A stretch of DNA of 60,055 bases from an uncultured candidate division Zixibacteria bacterium (GTDB lineage: Bacteria > Zixibacteria > MSB-5A5 > GN15 > PGXB01): contig CALAMC010000029.1 in assembly GCA_937925655.1 (NCBI GenBank), positions 1 through 60,055 on the forward strand. Direction: 5' to 3'. Positions within the stretch are counted from its first letter, which is position 1. Each line of letters begins with the position of its first letter. The position numbers and the translations under genes were made by a program. This document shows, one piece after another, positions 35,219-45,097 of this stretch. The notes below the pieces were generated by a model. The model did not search any database. It was not told the origin of the DNA and was given only the letters and a program-made list of their open reading frames with translations.

Positions 35219-37507
35219 ATGAATTACTTTAGGAAAATCGGACTTCTTTTGGCTATTTGCATACTGGGCGGGACTGCCCATGCCGCCAACAAAATCGCCG
35301 TAGCCGGTCAGATAATTGACCTGGATAACAGACCGATTATGGCCGCGACCATAACCCTAATTTCCAAAGATTCGGTGCTCACCGGAACGTATTCGGAGTC
35401 GGATGGCTCATTTCACCTGAACTGGGAACCCCAATCAATATCCGACCTTCGTCTCAAAGTATCTTCAGTCGGGTATGCCACTCAAACCTTATGGCTGGAT
35501 TCATTGTCCGATTTTTCACGGATAACCGTCCGCCTCGACGAAAAGCCTATCAACGTCGGGCATATCAAGGTTCGACCCGAACCGGAAATCGACAATTCGC
35601 GCCGGACATTGAGTGAAAATAAGGTGGAACTTTTGGCCCGCCGCTCCCTGGTGCCGTCGAATCCTATCGCCGCGGTCAAACAGCCGCAGGCCGTCCGACA
35701 GGGTTCCGGGCACTCCTCCAAAATCCGTCTGAACGGCACTAATCCTGAATATTATCTCAACGGGATCAATATCGGGCATGATCCGAATCATTACGGCATG
35801 TTTTCAATTCTCCCGGTTTCGGTCGTCGAAGCCGTCTCGTTCATGCCGCAGGGGACCGATGCCCGCTATCAAATTCCGGCGGTTTTTGCGTTGACAACAA
35901 AAAGCCCGTATAACACCGGCTATATTGCCACGGCCAGCCTTTCGACCGTCGAAGCCACGGCCACCGGCTCCTATGGCAATGGCGATTTTTATTTTCTCGG
36001 TTCTTTGCGCAAGTCGGTTCTGGATAAATTGATCGAAAATTTCAGACTTGAAACCGACAAAGTGACCATTCCCCCGACCAATTTCCAGGACGTGTACTTA
36101 TCATCCGGACTGAAGCTGACGCCGGATTTGGAGCTGAATGTCGACGGCTATCAAATTCGCGATTACTTAAGCCTTAAAACCGCCGGCACCGCACTCAATT
36201 CCTCCGGCATAAAATCGGCCCAGAATACCCGCGAATCATATTTGGGTTCGCGGCTGAAATTTATATCCGGTCGAACCTTGATAACGACACAATTGGCCGC
36301 CAAAATCGGGACCGAAGAATACACCGCCGTCGCCGCCAAATCATCCGCCGGAAAATTCTATGTCGATCTCAAAGCAACCGGAACCGAATACATCGGCGGT
36401 CTGGATATATCGCATACTCGGGAAAACGTCGAAATCGACGGCGGTATCACCTTCAGTACTATTCCGTCCCGCACGGTTGACCTCGACCATGTCAATTGGA
36501 ATTTTTTGCCCCCCGACGCCAACAGTGACCGGCCCTTCGTTTATCAAAATGAACTCAACCGGGCCTTTGGGTCAGCCGTTATGAGTGACGCCGAAAGCAA
36601 AGCCGTCCTGCACACCACCGGGCGATTCAACTCCGGTAAATTTAAAATGGGACTGGGCCTGCGTGCTGAACAATTCGGCTCTTTGGACATGGGCCGGATT
36701 ATCGCCGTCAGAAATCGATTCGTCTATGATTTTTCCGAAAAAACCAGCCTTGAATTATTCGCGGGCTCCTTCTATGAAAGCCCCTCGGCCAAAATTCTGG
36801 ATCCCTATCAGGTTCTTATACGGTACAATCTGCCCAATCTGAAACCGGTCAGAACAATGCTCTATTCAATGACTCTGGGCCACGAATCATGGCGCCTGGG
36901 AATTTTCCGCAAGAACATATCAAACCTGCCCGTCATCGACCCGGATTTCGAAGCCGTCGCCGATGACGGATTCGTGCCAAAAGAGTTTTTCCGTATGACC
37001 TCATCCGGTGAGCTGTCTTTTTACGGCGGCAGTTTCGAAATCGATCTGAACAAATTTCCGACGAGTCGAACAGACGTCTATACTTCTTATGGCTACACCC
37101 ATGCCTTGAACACCTATGAAACCGTCACTGTCCCGTATGAGCTCAACGCCGAACATAAATTTTATTTCCAGCTCAATTACTCATTAAGCCGGAAGGTCAA
37201 TTTCGGGACCGATATCAATCTGCGCTCGGGATTCCCCTACACGCCCTTCACGAATACTCAAAGAACAACACCGTCCGACCGTTACACCCGGATTTACTAT
37301 GAAGACAGCATGGAAAAAGAAAACTCCGCCATGTTCCCGGCCTATTTCTCGCTGGGATTATATTCCGAATTCCGGCTGGGGCAACTTGACATCCACCTGG
37401 CCGTCTCCAACGTGACCAACCACGATAATCCGATTGTCAATACCGCCGACGGCTACATGTTCGATGCCGGTATTCTGCCGATTATCGGGCTGAAATATAC
37501 TTTTTAA
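35219..37507 (+). CDS. TonB-dependent-receptor-like outer membrane protein
   Basis: 762 residues from the ATG at 35219, eight bases after AGGGA; TTG 35192 and ATG 35213 are poorer starts. Signal peptide FRKIGLLLAICILGGTAHA, then a carboxypeptidase-regulatory-like domain (VAGQIIDLDNRPIMAATITLI), a plug-like segment (GSGHSSKIRLNGTNPEYYLNGI) and a long beta-rich barrel region ending in an aromatic residue (GLKYTF). This is the SusC/FecA-like plan without a companion SusD lipoprotein. It may import a ligand across the outer membrane. The last codons overlap the stop of the converging gene. Confidence 0.8.
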   Translation: MNYFRKIGLLLAICILGGTAHAANKIAVAGQIIDLDNRPIMAATITLISKDSVLTGTYSESDGSFHLNWEPQSISDLRLKVSSVGYATQTLWLDSLSDFSRITVRLDEKPINVGHIKVRPEPEIDNSRRTLSENKVELLARRSLVPSNPIAAVKQPQAVRQGSGHSSKIRLNGTNPEYYLNGINIGHDPNHYGMFSILPVSVVEAVSFMPQGTDARYQIPAVFALTTKSPYNTGYIATASLSTVEATATGSYGNGDFYFLGSLRKSVLDKLIENFRLETDKVTIPPTNFQDVYLSSGLKLTPDLELNVDGYQIRDYLSLKTAGTALNSSGIKSAQNTRESYLGSRLKFISGRTLITTQLAAKIGTEEYTAVAAKSSAGKFYVDLKATGTEYIGGLDISHTRENVEIDGGITFSTIPSRTVDLDHVNWNFLPPDANSDRPFVYQNELNRAFGSAVMSDAESKAVLHTTGRFNSGKFKMGLGLRAEQFGSLDMGRIIAVRNRFVYDFSEKTSLELFAGSFYESPSAKILDPYQVLIRYNLPNLKPVRTMLYSMTLGHESWRLGIFRKNISNLPVIDPDFEAVADDGFVPKEFFRMTSSGELSFYGGSFEIDLNKFPTSRTDVYTSYGYTHALNTYETVTVPYELNAEHKFYFQLNYSLSRKVNFGTDINLRSGFPYTPFTNTQRTTPSDRYTRIYYEDSMEKENSAMFPAYFSLGLYSEFRLGQLDIHLAVSNVTNHDNPIVNTADGYMFDAGILPIIGLKYTF

Positions 37508-38298
37508 AAATTACCGACCAGAATATCTTTCATCTGGCTATGAATCCGGCCGTTGGAGGCCAAAAGATATTTATCGTAAATGGAATACCTTGAACCGTCA
37601 AAAGCCGTCACCCTGCCCCCGGCTTCACGGACAATGAGAACCCCGGCGGCAGTGTCCCAGGGATGAAGTTTCAGCTCCCAGAAACCGTCGAACCGCCCGC
37701 AGGCCAGATATGCCAAATCCAGCGCCGCCGACCCGGCCCGGCGTATAGCCCTGGCCCGCTTGATGAAGCGACGAAAATATTTCAGGTTGTCTTCCGATGA
37801 CGTTCCGATATCGTAGGGAAAACCGGTCGCCAGAAGAGACCGCTCCAGCCTGCTTTGATTTGTAACTTTTATAATTTTGCCGTTGAGCCGGGCGCCGCCG
37901 CTTTTGATAGCTTCGAACATCTCATCCCGCTCCGGATCGAAAATAGCCCCGATGATCACTTCACCCCGATACTCACACCCTATCGAAACGCAATAAAAAG
38001 GAAAATTATGGGCGAAATTAGTGGTCCCGTCAAGAGGATCGATCACCCACTTGAAGTCGGAACCGTTATCGACCGAGGAACCTTCTTCGGCCAGTATGGA
38101 ATGATCCGGGAATCTTTCAACTATCGCATTGAGTATATATTTTTCCGATGCCAGATCGGCATCGGTGACAAGGTCAACCCGTCCCTTCAACGATATTTTA
38201 TGCCGTGTTCGCGATTTATCAAGCAGAATTTTCCCGGCGGCGGTCGCAGTCCCAACCGCAAAATTGTGTATTTCCCTCAATTGTTTTTTCGAGAGCAT
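37504..38298 (-). CDS. suhB: Inositol monophosphatase family protein
   Basis: 264 residues. Metal motifs LAEEGSS, WVIDPLDGTTNFAHNFPFY and the late WDTAAGVLIVREAGG are intact. The enzyme hydrolyses myo-inositol-1-phosphate or related sugar phosphates with magnesium. Its start lies five bases after the stop of the second ABC exporter gene, so it is probably co-transcribed with it. The symbol is by family resemblance; SuhB's antitermination role is not implied. Confidence 0.88.
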   Translation of the reverse strand: MLSKKQLREIHNFAVGTATAAGKILLDKSRTRHKISLKGRVDLVTDADLASEKYILNAIVERFPDHSILAEEGSSVDNGSDFKWVIDPLDGTTNFAHNFPFYCVSIGCEYRGEVIIGAIFDPERDEMFEAIKSGGARLNGKIIKVTNQSRLERSLLATGFPYDIGTSSEDNLKYFRRFIKRARAIRRAGSAALDLAYLACGRFDGFWELKLHPWDTAAGVLIVREAGGRVTAFDGSRYSIYDKYLLASNGRIHSQMKDILVGNF

Positions 38299-38303
38299 AC
38301 CCG

Positions 38304-40100
38304 CTACCCCGTCGCCTTGATTTCATCCAGCTTGAATTGCATCTGATGCAACTTATAATAAATGCCGCGATTGTTTAATAGCTCGTGATGCGTTCCGATT
38401 TCCCGGATTTGCCCGTGATGCAGGACCATTATCCGGTCGGCTTTTTCTATGGTCGAAAGCCGGTGGGCGATTATTATGGCGGTACGGTTTTCCAGAAGTC
38501 TGTCGAGAGCCTTCTGGATCAGCCTTTCGGTGGCCGTATCGACCGAACTGGTGGCTTCATCGAGCACCAGTATTTTCGGATTAAAGGCCAAGGCCCGCGC
38601 AAAGGATAATAGCTGTTTCTGCCCGGTCGAAAGCGTCGCTCCACGTTCCTTTACCTCGGTATGAATACCCTTATCCCCGTCCATGACATGCTCATAAAGG
38701 CTGACCCGTTCCAGCGCCGAAACAATCTGCTCGTCGTTTATATTTTCATCGCCCAGACGAATATTCCCGGCAAAATCACCCGAAAAAATGAACACATCCT
38801 GCAAAACCAATCCCAGTTGAGAGCGGAGTGTCTCGACCGGCATAGCCGTGATTTCAATATCATCCAGCTTGATGGCTCCCTTTTGATAGTCATAAAAGCG
38901 GAATAAAAGAGACATCAGCGAAGTTTTCCCCGCACCGGTCGCCCCGACTATAGCCACTTTTTCACCGGGATTAACCGTGAACGAGACGTCTTTAAGGACA
39001 AATTCACTATTATCGTATGAAAACCAGACGTTTTCGAATTCTATTTTGCCCCTGAATTCCGATGGCGTGATTACCGATTTCTTTTGATTCATGACCGGTT
39101 TTGTGTCCAGAAGGCGGAAAATACGCTCCGATGATGCCATTGATGACTGCAAAATATTGTATTTTTCGGCCAAATCACGAATGGGATGATAAAATCTTTG
39201 CACCAGCTGGATAAAAGCAACCAACTCTCCGAATGTAAGAACACCGGCGGCGATCTGGGAGCCGCCATAATAAATCAAAATGGCCAGCGATAACGAGCTA
39301 ATAATTTCAACGGCCGGAAAAAAAGCGGCGTAATAGTAAATTGACAGGAGGTGACCATCCATCAGATGTTTATTGATTGTGGAAAACTTGTCGAAAACCC
39401 TGTTTTCACGTGTGAATAACTGAATTATGGTCATTCCGGTGATATGTTCCTGTATAAAGGCATTGAGTCGCGCCAGGCGGGTTCTTATATCCCGATAAAT
39501 AGCCCGCACTTTTTTTCGAAAAACGGCCGTCGCCCAAACTAACAGCGGCAGAACAATTAGAGTCAGAAGGGCCAGTTTCCAATCATAGTAAATCAATGCT
39601 ATGACAATGCCTATCAACGTGATAACATCTCCAAAAACCTCAACCAGTCCCGATGAGAACAGCTCGTCGAGGACGTTTACATCATTAGTGACTCGTGTCA
39701 CCAGTCGCCCGACCGGATTTTTATCGAAAAAGCCAAGGTGGAGTTTCTGCAGATGGCGGAATATCTGCATTCGAATGTCATATTGAACCTTTTGCCCGAT
39801 AAACATAGTTATATACACCTGAATATATGTCAGCACAAAGGCCACCATGAGGATCCCGCCATAAAGTAAGGCAACCCGGCCCAGTCCACCCAAGTCCTTG
39901 TTCATTAAATACTTATCGATGCCGATTTGAACCGTAATGGGCAACAAAAGTTGAAGAAGCGACCCGGCAATAAGAAGTATGGTGGCGATAACCAGGGTAC
40001 CGCGATACGGCCGAACATAGGTCAAAAGTCGTTTCATCAGTCGCGAGTCATAGGCTTTGCCCAAAACCTCTTCATCATGATAATTATCAGCCGCAGACAT
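38304..40100 (-). CDS. ABC exporter, fused permease-ATPase, canonical half
   Basis: 598 residues from the ATG at 40100, one base after the upstream stop (TAGAATG). A longer reading to 40202 would overlap the partner. Six membrane helices in the first 320 residues, then Walker A GATGAGKTS, signature LSTGQKQ, Walker B VLDEATSSVD with the catalytic glutamate, and switch histidine AHRLS. It resembles MsbA/LmrA-type lipid or drug exporters and pairs with the gene just upstream as a heterodimer. Confidence 0.92.
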   Translation of the reverse strand: MSAADNYHDEEVLGKAYDSRLMKRLLTYVRPYRGTLVIATILLIAGSLLQLLLPITVQIGIDKYLMNKDLGGLGRVALLYGGILMVAFVLTYIQVYITMFIGQKVQYDIRMQIFRHLQKLHLGFFDKNPVGRLVTRVTNDVNVLDELFSSGLVEVFGDVITLIGIVIALIYYDWKLALLTLIVLPLLVWATAVFRKKVRAIYRDIRTRLARLNAFIQEHITGMTIIQLFTRENRVFDKFSTINKHLMDGHLLSIYYYAAFFPAVEIISSLSLAILIYYGGSQIAAGVLTFGELVAFIQLVQRFYHPIRDLAEKYNILQSSMASSERIFRLLDTKPVMNQKKSVITPSEFRGKIEFENVWFSYDNSEFVLKDVSFTVNPGEKVAIVGATGAGKTSLMSLLFRFYDYQKGAIKLDDIEITAMPVETLRSQLGLVLQDVFIFSGDFAGNIRLGDENINDEQIVSALERVSLYEHVMDGDKGIHTEVKERGATLSTGQKQLLSFARALAFNPKILVLDEATSSVDTATERLIQKALDRLLENRTAIIIAHRLSTIEKADRIMVLHHGQIREIGTHHELLNNRGIYYKLHQMQFKLDEIKATG

Positions 40101-40101
40101 T

Positions 40102-41871
40102 CTACATTTTCTCCAGTTCTTCTTCCAAAAGCTGCGTTTTATATAGCCGGGCATAAAGGCCGTCCCGCTCCAGAAGCTCTTCATGGGTTCCGGATTCGGC
40201 AATCTGGCCGCCGCTCATATAGACCACCAGGTCGGCGTCTTTGACCGCCGAAATACGATGCGATATAACAACCGAGGTTCGCCGGGCCAATTCATCTTTG
40301 AGATATTGGTTAATCAGGTGTTCCGTTTCGGTATCGACGGCACTGGTGGCGTCGTCAAGAATCAAAATACGAGGATTGGAAGCAATCGCCCGGGCAATGG
40401 CCACCCGCTGTTTCTGGCCGCCGGACAGGTTTATCCCCCGCTCACCCAGAATGGTCTGGTAATCTTGTGGAAATGACTCGATTTCGCGGTCGATAGCAGA
40501 AACCGCCGCCGCCTGCCGGATGGATTCCGGGCTAATTTTATCGACGCCAAAAGAGATATTGTTTTCAATCGTGTCGGAAAACAGAAAAGCCTCCTGTGTG
40601 ACAAATCCGATCTGATTGCGTAGCGTCGCCAGATCCCAGTCGTTAATATCTATGCCATCGATAAACAGCTGTCCCCGATTTATCGGGTATAATCGGCTTA
40701 ACAATGATACCAGCGTTGTTTTGCCCGACGCCGTCGGCCCAACCATGCCGACCGTCATGCCCGGCTCGATGGTCAGATTGATTGAGTCCAAAACGATTGT
40801 GCCGTTATAGGCGAATGTCAGGTTGCGAAATTCTATACGGCCATTGATATGGTCCTTTTTGTGAGCGTTTTCGATGGAAGACACCATCGGCACGGTGTCG
40901 AATATTTTATTGAGCCGATCCATCGAGGCGGTTCCGCGCTGATAGAGCGAAACCACCCAGCCCAGCGCGATGACCGGCCAAACCAGCATGGCCAGATAGG
41001 CAAAGAAGGCAACCATTGTTCCCAGGCTGATTTCATCGGCGATGACTTTGCCGCCGCCGAAATACAAGACCATGAGAGTCGCCGACCCGGCCAGCATGAA
41101 CATGAGCGGATAAAACAGCCCGAAAACCTTTATTCTCTCCATATTCAAATCGATATACTTGCGGCTGTGTCGCGCGAACTCCTCGATTTCATAGTTTTCC
41201 CGGCCATAGGCTCGTATCACCCTTACCCCGGCCAGGTTTTCTTGCACCCGGGCCGTCAGAACCGAGAAATACTCCTGCACTTTGGCGAATTTCTTATGCA
41301 GAACATTTCCCAGTTTGGTCACGACAAAAGAAAGCACCGGCATCGGAATCAACGCATAAAGGGTCAACTCCACCGACAAGCTGACCATCATGGTCAGGCC
41401 GACAATTCCAATTACGATAGTGTTGGCCATATGCATGATACCGGGGCCGATCATCATGCGGACGGCTTCAATATCGTTGGTGGCACGGGCCATGATATCA
41501 CCCGTCCGGGTATTGTGATAAAAGGTCGGGTTAAGTTTCAGCAGGTGCGCGAATAAATCGGAACGAAGGTCCGCTTCAATAAGCCGCGAAGCCCAGATGA
41601 CGGTCCGGCGAGTCCAGAAGCGGAAGACTCCGGATACCAGCGAGAAGGCCACAATCAGAACGGCAAAAATCCAGAGTTCGGAGGCCGGGGCCTTCTGCTC
41701 CAGACGGTCGAAGGCCAGTTTCAATATATATGGATTGGCCAGAAATAAAGTATTGGCGCCAAGAATAGCCACAGCCCCGGCATAGAAATAGCGCCGGTAT
41801 TTTTTGATATAGTTGTAAAGCCGCACCAGACGCCGGTTTTTATTACTGTCGGTATGACCGTTTCGCTGCAT
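40102..41871 (-). CDS. ABC exporter, fused permease-ATPase, degenerate-site half
   Basis: 589 residues. The same architecture as its partner: membrane domain, Walker A GPTASGKTT, signature LSGGQKQR, switch histidine SHRIS. Walker B reads ILILDDATSAVD: the catalytic glutamate is aspartate (codon 40351-40353). In known heterodimeric exporters such as TM287/288 one ATP site is degenerate in just this way. Substrate unknown. First of three tightly spaced genes ending with the inositol phosphatase. Confidence 0.92.
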   Translation of the reverse strand: MQRNGHTDSNKNRRLVRLYNYIKKYRRYFYAGAVAILGANTLFLANPYILKLAFDRLEQKAPASELWIFAVLIVAFSLVSGVFRFWTRRTVIWASRLIEADLRSDLFAHLLKLNPTFYHNTRTGDIMARATNDIEAVRMMIGPGIMHMANTIVIGIVGLTMMVSLSVELTLYALIPMPVLSFVVTKLGNVLHKKFAKVQEYFSVLTARVQENLAGVRVIRAYGRENYEIEEFARHSRKYIDLNMERIKVFGLFYPLMFMLAGSATLMVLYFGGGKVIADEISLGTMVAFFAYLAMLVWPVIALGWVVSLYQRGTASMDRLNKIFDTVPMVSSIENAHKKDHINGRIEFRNLTFAYNGTIVLDSINLTIEPGMTVGMVGPTASGKTTLVSLLSRLYPINRGQLFIDGIDINDWDLATLRNQIGFVTQEAFLFSDTIENNISFGVDKISPESIRQAAAVSAIDREIESFPQDYQTILGERGINLSGGQKQRVAIARAIASNPRILILDDATSAVDTETEHLINQYLKDELARRTSVVISHRISAVKDADLVVYMSGGQIAESGTHEELLERDGLYARLYKTQLLEEELEKM

Positions 41872-41926
41872 AGTTATGCCTTAAAACGCAATCCTTATCG
41901 GGCAGTTCCGAATCGGTCAATATAAG

Positions 41927-44137
41927 TTATTTGCGGGGAAAATTTATCAAATTTGCGAAAAATCTCACGCCCAGAGGCTCAAGGTCGGCGAACATGTCCA
42001 GCACCGGAAATCCGCAGTAGATCAATTGACCGGAACCGACAACGGTTCGACTCAAAAGGGCCGCACCGGACCCGGCCGATATAATGATTTCTCCGGGGAA
42101 AACCCGGGCCGGATACATACGATAGCCCGGCTTCACGGCACCAATCAGGCCATTCGGGTTTATTTGATAGGTATGTTTGAAAAGCGGGTCGGCGGCGCTA
42201 CCATTAAGTTTGATCTGGCCCGCGCCGGGATATTGCTCCACCGGAACGACATTAACCGGCAACGGCCCGTCGGGTGATTGGCCGGTTTGGCCGAAGACGA
42301 TTATCGTCCCGCCATTTTGCATGAATTGCTTTAATTTGTCTCCGACTTTTTCAAGCGAAGGATAACGCTTGAGACAATCCGTGTCGAGAAGCAGAATATC
42401 ATAAAAACCGAAATACCCCGTTTCGAGATAGCGGTCGGAAACCGTCTGATAACCGACTCCGGTCATACGCAAGATATCTTCCAGAAGCCCCTCCGTCCCG
42501 CCCACCAGGGCCACTTTCAGCTTTTCATTGATTTTACATTCCAGACCCAGAACATGAGCCCGGTCCGAACCCAGAGTCCTTTCGCCCTCCTTGAGATTGG
42601 CCATGATTTGGTGTCTTTGATTTCCGGCGCTTTTGCCGATGGCCACGGGAAGGTTTATCTCATAGGAACGGTCGCCCGCCTTAAGCGAAATTTCCTGTCG
42701 ATAGGTGCCGACATACACACTCGGTGGAGTGATGAATTCCAATTTGGTCTCGGCGGCAAACGACTCGGGCTTTTCAATCAGGAGCTTGAGCTGGGTCATT
42801 TCCACCAGATGATCAACCCATTCTCCCTGGAAAGGATTGACCAGTCGAAAAGCCGGGATAAAAGTCAGCTTGACGGCCTTTTTGTCCGATTCCGTCAATT
42901 TGCGCCGGAAAGTCATTTTCCGATCGCCAAAGCCCAGCTCTCCCTCAATATAAAACGCATCGGTGCCAACCGGTGAATGGGAATCCGCCGAAATAGCAAC
43001 GGCATAATCTCTTCTGACGGTCTGATATGGCGGAACCGCAAATCCGATTGTATCCAGGGCAGAATCATGTAAACCGGCCCCGGATTTCAGTTTCAATCGC
43101 CTGACTCGATAATCAGGAGCGCCGTTATTGACACAGGATGTGGATATTTTTAGAATGTCGCCTTCGGAGGTTCGCATCAAAATGGCGTCGGCGTCGAAGA
43201 CAAATCCGCATTCATGCATTATGGCGGAAACGACCCGGTCCATCCGGCTTTCCATATAATCCACAAATCGCTCGCATTCCGGCCCGCCTCCCGTGGGACG
43301 AAAATCGATCCTTATATTTTTAAGTTGGTCCAACGCGGCAAACATGGCTTCAAGACGTCGCCCGCCGGTTTGCGTGGCCGCGTCGGTCAGAGAGGCCTCG
43401 TGTTTTTTGGCATACTCGGTCAGCATCGCTCGCAGGGCTGAATTGTGAACGCAGGCGTCAAAAGCATCGGTCAGCCTATACGACATTGCCGCGGTCGCAA
43501 ATGTCCCGGTTGCATTATTTTCCACCCGAAGACTATCGTCGGGGCGATACATCGTATATCGCCTATGGTCTTCCCGTTCGAAAGCATTTCCGGTCAAGCG
43601 GAAAACCAGCCGCTCAATCTGCTCCCCGTCCCGGGAAGTATAAAACATGGCATTGGAAAAAATCGTTGCTTCATTTTTATCATCGGTGCAGTGGTACATC
43701 GCCCGAACCGCCGAAAACAGGCCGGGCATTTCGGCGTTTTCTTTGACATAAGCCTCGATAGCCTGATACATGTCGGCCGTTGTATCGCCCGACATCATCA
43801 CGATGTCGGGGGCGCGAAGGCCGACAATCATCCTGAAAGCCGAATCGATCATGGCCACCGACGTGTCGGGTATCAGACACCGGGACAGCCCAAGATCATA
43901 CTGCGTGTCCCGGTCAATCTCGCACCTGAAAATCGGGCCCAAAGAAAACCCGGCTAATTCTATCTGGCAACCCTGTTCGGCGACCAGGTAGTAAATAAGC
44001 GGCCAGTCGATATCGTTTTCATTCTCAAAGAAATACATTATTTTCACATCGTTGAGCAGACCGGTGAGCGTGGTAGCGCAGGCCGACGACAACATGGCGA
44101 AGCACGTCAGTATCCATATAAAGAAAGATCTTCTCAT
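41927..44137 (-). CDS. Exported protein of unknown function with glutamine-amidotransferase-like C-terminal domain
   Basis: 736 residues. Signal peptide MRRSFFIWILTCFAMLSSACA; the cysteine at position 19 sits in a poor lipobox (LSSAC), so it may be a lipoprotein or be cut by signal peptidase I. Residues 20-500 match nothing I know. Residues 545-735 (KVALVGGTEGLLEDILRMTGV, YDILLLDTDCL, KLKQFMQNGGTIIVFGQ, SGQLIYCGFPVLDMF) look like the class I amidotransferase/ThuA-like fold, without a visible catalytic cysteine. The ABC exporter begins 55 bases downstream, so one operon is possible. Its promoter suggests a leaderless mRNA. Confidence 0.6.
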   Translation of the reverse strand: MRRSFFIWILTCFAMLSSACATTLTGLLNDVKIMYFFENENDIDWPLIYYLVAEQGCQIELAGFSLGPIFRCEIDRDTQYDLGLSRCLIPDTSVAMIDSAFRMIVGLRAPDIVMMSGDTTADMYQAIEAYVKENAEMPGLFSAVRAMYHCTDDKNEATIFSNAMFYTSRDGEQIERLVFRLTGNAFEREDHRRYTMYRPDDSLRVENNATGTFATAAMSYRLTDAFDACVHNSALRAMLTEYAKKHEASLTDAATQTGGRRLEAMFAALDQLKNIRIDFRPTGGGPECERFVDYMESRMDRVVSAIMHECGFVFDADAILMRTSEGDILKISTSCVNNGAPDYRVRRLKLKSGAGLHDSALDTIGFAVPPYQTVRRDYAVAISADSHSPVGTDAFYIEGELGFGDRKMTFRRKLTESDKKAVKLTFIPAFRLVNPFQGEWVDHLVEMTQLKLLIEKPESFAAETKLEFITPPSVYVGTYRQEISLKAGDRSYEINLPVAIGKSAGNQRHQIMANLKEGERTLGSDRAHVLGLECKINEKLKVALVGGTEGLLEDILRMTGVGYQTVSDRYLETGYFGFYDILLLDTDCLKRYPSLEKVGDKLKQFMQNGGTIIVFGQTGQSPDGPLPVNVVPVEQYPGAGQIKLNGSAADPLFKHTYQINPNGLIGAVKPGYRMYPARVFPGEIIISAGSGAALLSRTVVGSGQLIYCGFPVLDMFADLEPLGVRFFANLINFPRK

Positions 44138-44145
44138 TATTATCG

Positions 44146-44174
44146 AATATAGAGTGGCGCCAAAATTGTTTCAA
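44146..44174 (-). promoter_or_regulatory. Promoter of the unknown exported protein gene, apparently leaderless
   Basis: On the - strand: TTGAAA (44174-44169), a 17-base spacer and TATATT (44151-44146). The ATG lies nine bases beyond the -10 box and has no Shine-Dalgarno. Confidence 0.65.
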
Positions 44175-44175
44175 A

Positions 44176-44214
44176 TAAAAAAAGACCGCCGACGGGCGGC
44201 GGTCTATAATATCA
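44176..44214 (-). terminator. Terminator after etfB
   Basis: Stem GACCGCCG / CGGCGGTC with a short loop, followed on the - strand by seven T. Confidence 0.88.
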
Positions 44215-44227
44215 ATATATACCGGTT

Positions 44228-45013
44228 TTATAAAATCTGGTTTTCTTTGAGTTTATTATACAGCTTTTCGGCGATTTCGTCGGGGGTCTCGCCTTCGATC
44301 ATCTCGCCTTTCTGACGCGGCGGCGGCGGAGCGACTTTTTCGATTTTCGTCAGCGAATTGGCACCTATCGCCGATCCATCCAGACCTATATCCGCGGCGC
44401 TTAATTTGCTTATGGGAGCTTTCTTGGCCGCCATTTTGCCTTTAAGCGACGGCAGACGCGGCTCATTGATCTCCTTGACGACCGAAATGACGGCCGGTAG
44501 AGTCAGTTCGACGATATCATAACCTTCTTCCGTCGTGCGGTGCACGGTTGCTTTGGTATCATTGATGGACTCTATTTTCTTGACAAACATGGCCTGCGGC
44601 AGTTCCAGACCGGCCGCCACGACTCCCGGCACCTGGGCGGCGTCGTCATCGATGGCCTGTTTGCCGGCCAGAATAAGATTATAATTGCCCAGTTTCTTGA
44701 GAGCCGCCGCCAGTATTTTGCCGATAGCCTGGGGATCCGATTTTTCGAAAAGTGGATCGCTGACAAGATATGCCTCATCCACGCCCAGGGCCAGACAGGC
44801 CCGCAACGCCGATTCGGCCCGGTCGGTTCCGACGGTGATGACCGTCACCTTGCCGCCGCTTTTTTCCTTGATGCGCAGGGCCTCTTCGACGGCGTACTCA
44901 TCGAAGGGGTTGACCACGCCGGGCCCCGAGGGCAAGACCACCTGATTGGCCGCCGTGTCAACTTTTATCAGTTCAATTTCGGGAACCTGCTTTATCAGCA
45001 CGAATATGTTCAT
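44228..45013 (-). CDS. etfB: Electron transfer flavoprotein, beta subunit
   Basis: 261 residues. MNIFVLIKQVPE, NPFDEYAVEEALRIKE, VTVGTDRAESALRACLALGVDEAYLV and LAGKQAIDDDAAQVPG match EtfB, including the AMP/nucleotide-binding segment. Good Shine-Dalgarno GGAGG. EtfB with EtfA passes electrons from acyl-CoA and other dehydrogenases to a quinone reductase. Here etfA is not adjacent or elsewhere in the window, unlike the usual etfB-etfA pair. The promoter lies 35 bases upstream; the fatty-acid genes end just before it. Confidence 0.95.
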   Translation of the reverse strand: MNIFVLIKQVPEIELIKVDTAANQVVLPSGPGVVNPFDEYAVEEALRIKEKSGGKVTVITVGTDRAESALRACLALGVDEAYLVSDPLFEKSDPQAIGKILAAALKKLGNYNLILAGKQAIDDDAAQVPGVVAAGLELPQAMFVKKIESINDTKATVHRTTEEGYDIVELTLPAVISVVKEINEPRLPSLKGKMAAKKAPISKLSAADIGLDGSAIGANSLTKIEKVAPPPPRQKGEMIEGETPDEIAEKLYNKLKENQIL

Positions 45014-45047
45014 AATTCCTCCAGCCTGTCATTCATAATGGAAAGGT

Positions 45048-45076
45048 ATGATAATGAAAATCACGCCGTCCGTCAA
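45048..45076 (-). promoter_or_regulatory. Promoter of etfB
   Basis: On the - strand: TTGACG (45076-45071), a 17-base spacer and TATCAT (45053-45048), giving a leader of about 28 bases with a Shine-Dalgarno. Confidence 0.65.
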
Positions 45077-45097
45077 CCGTTTCGCGCCCCGTATCTT

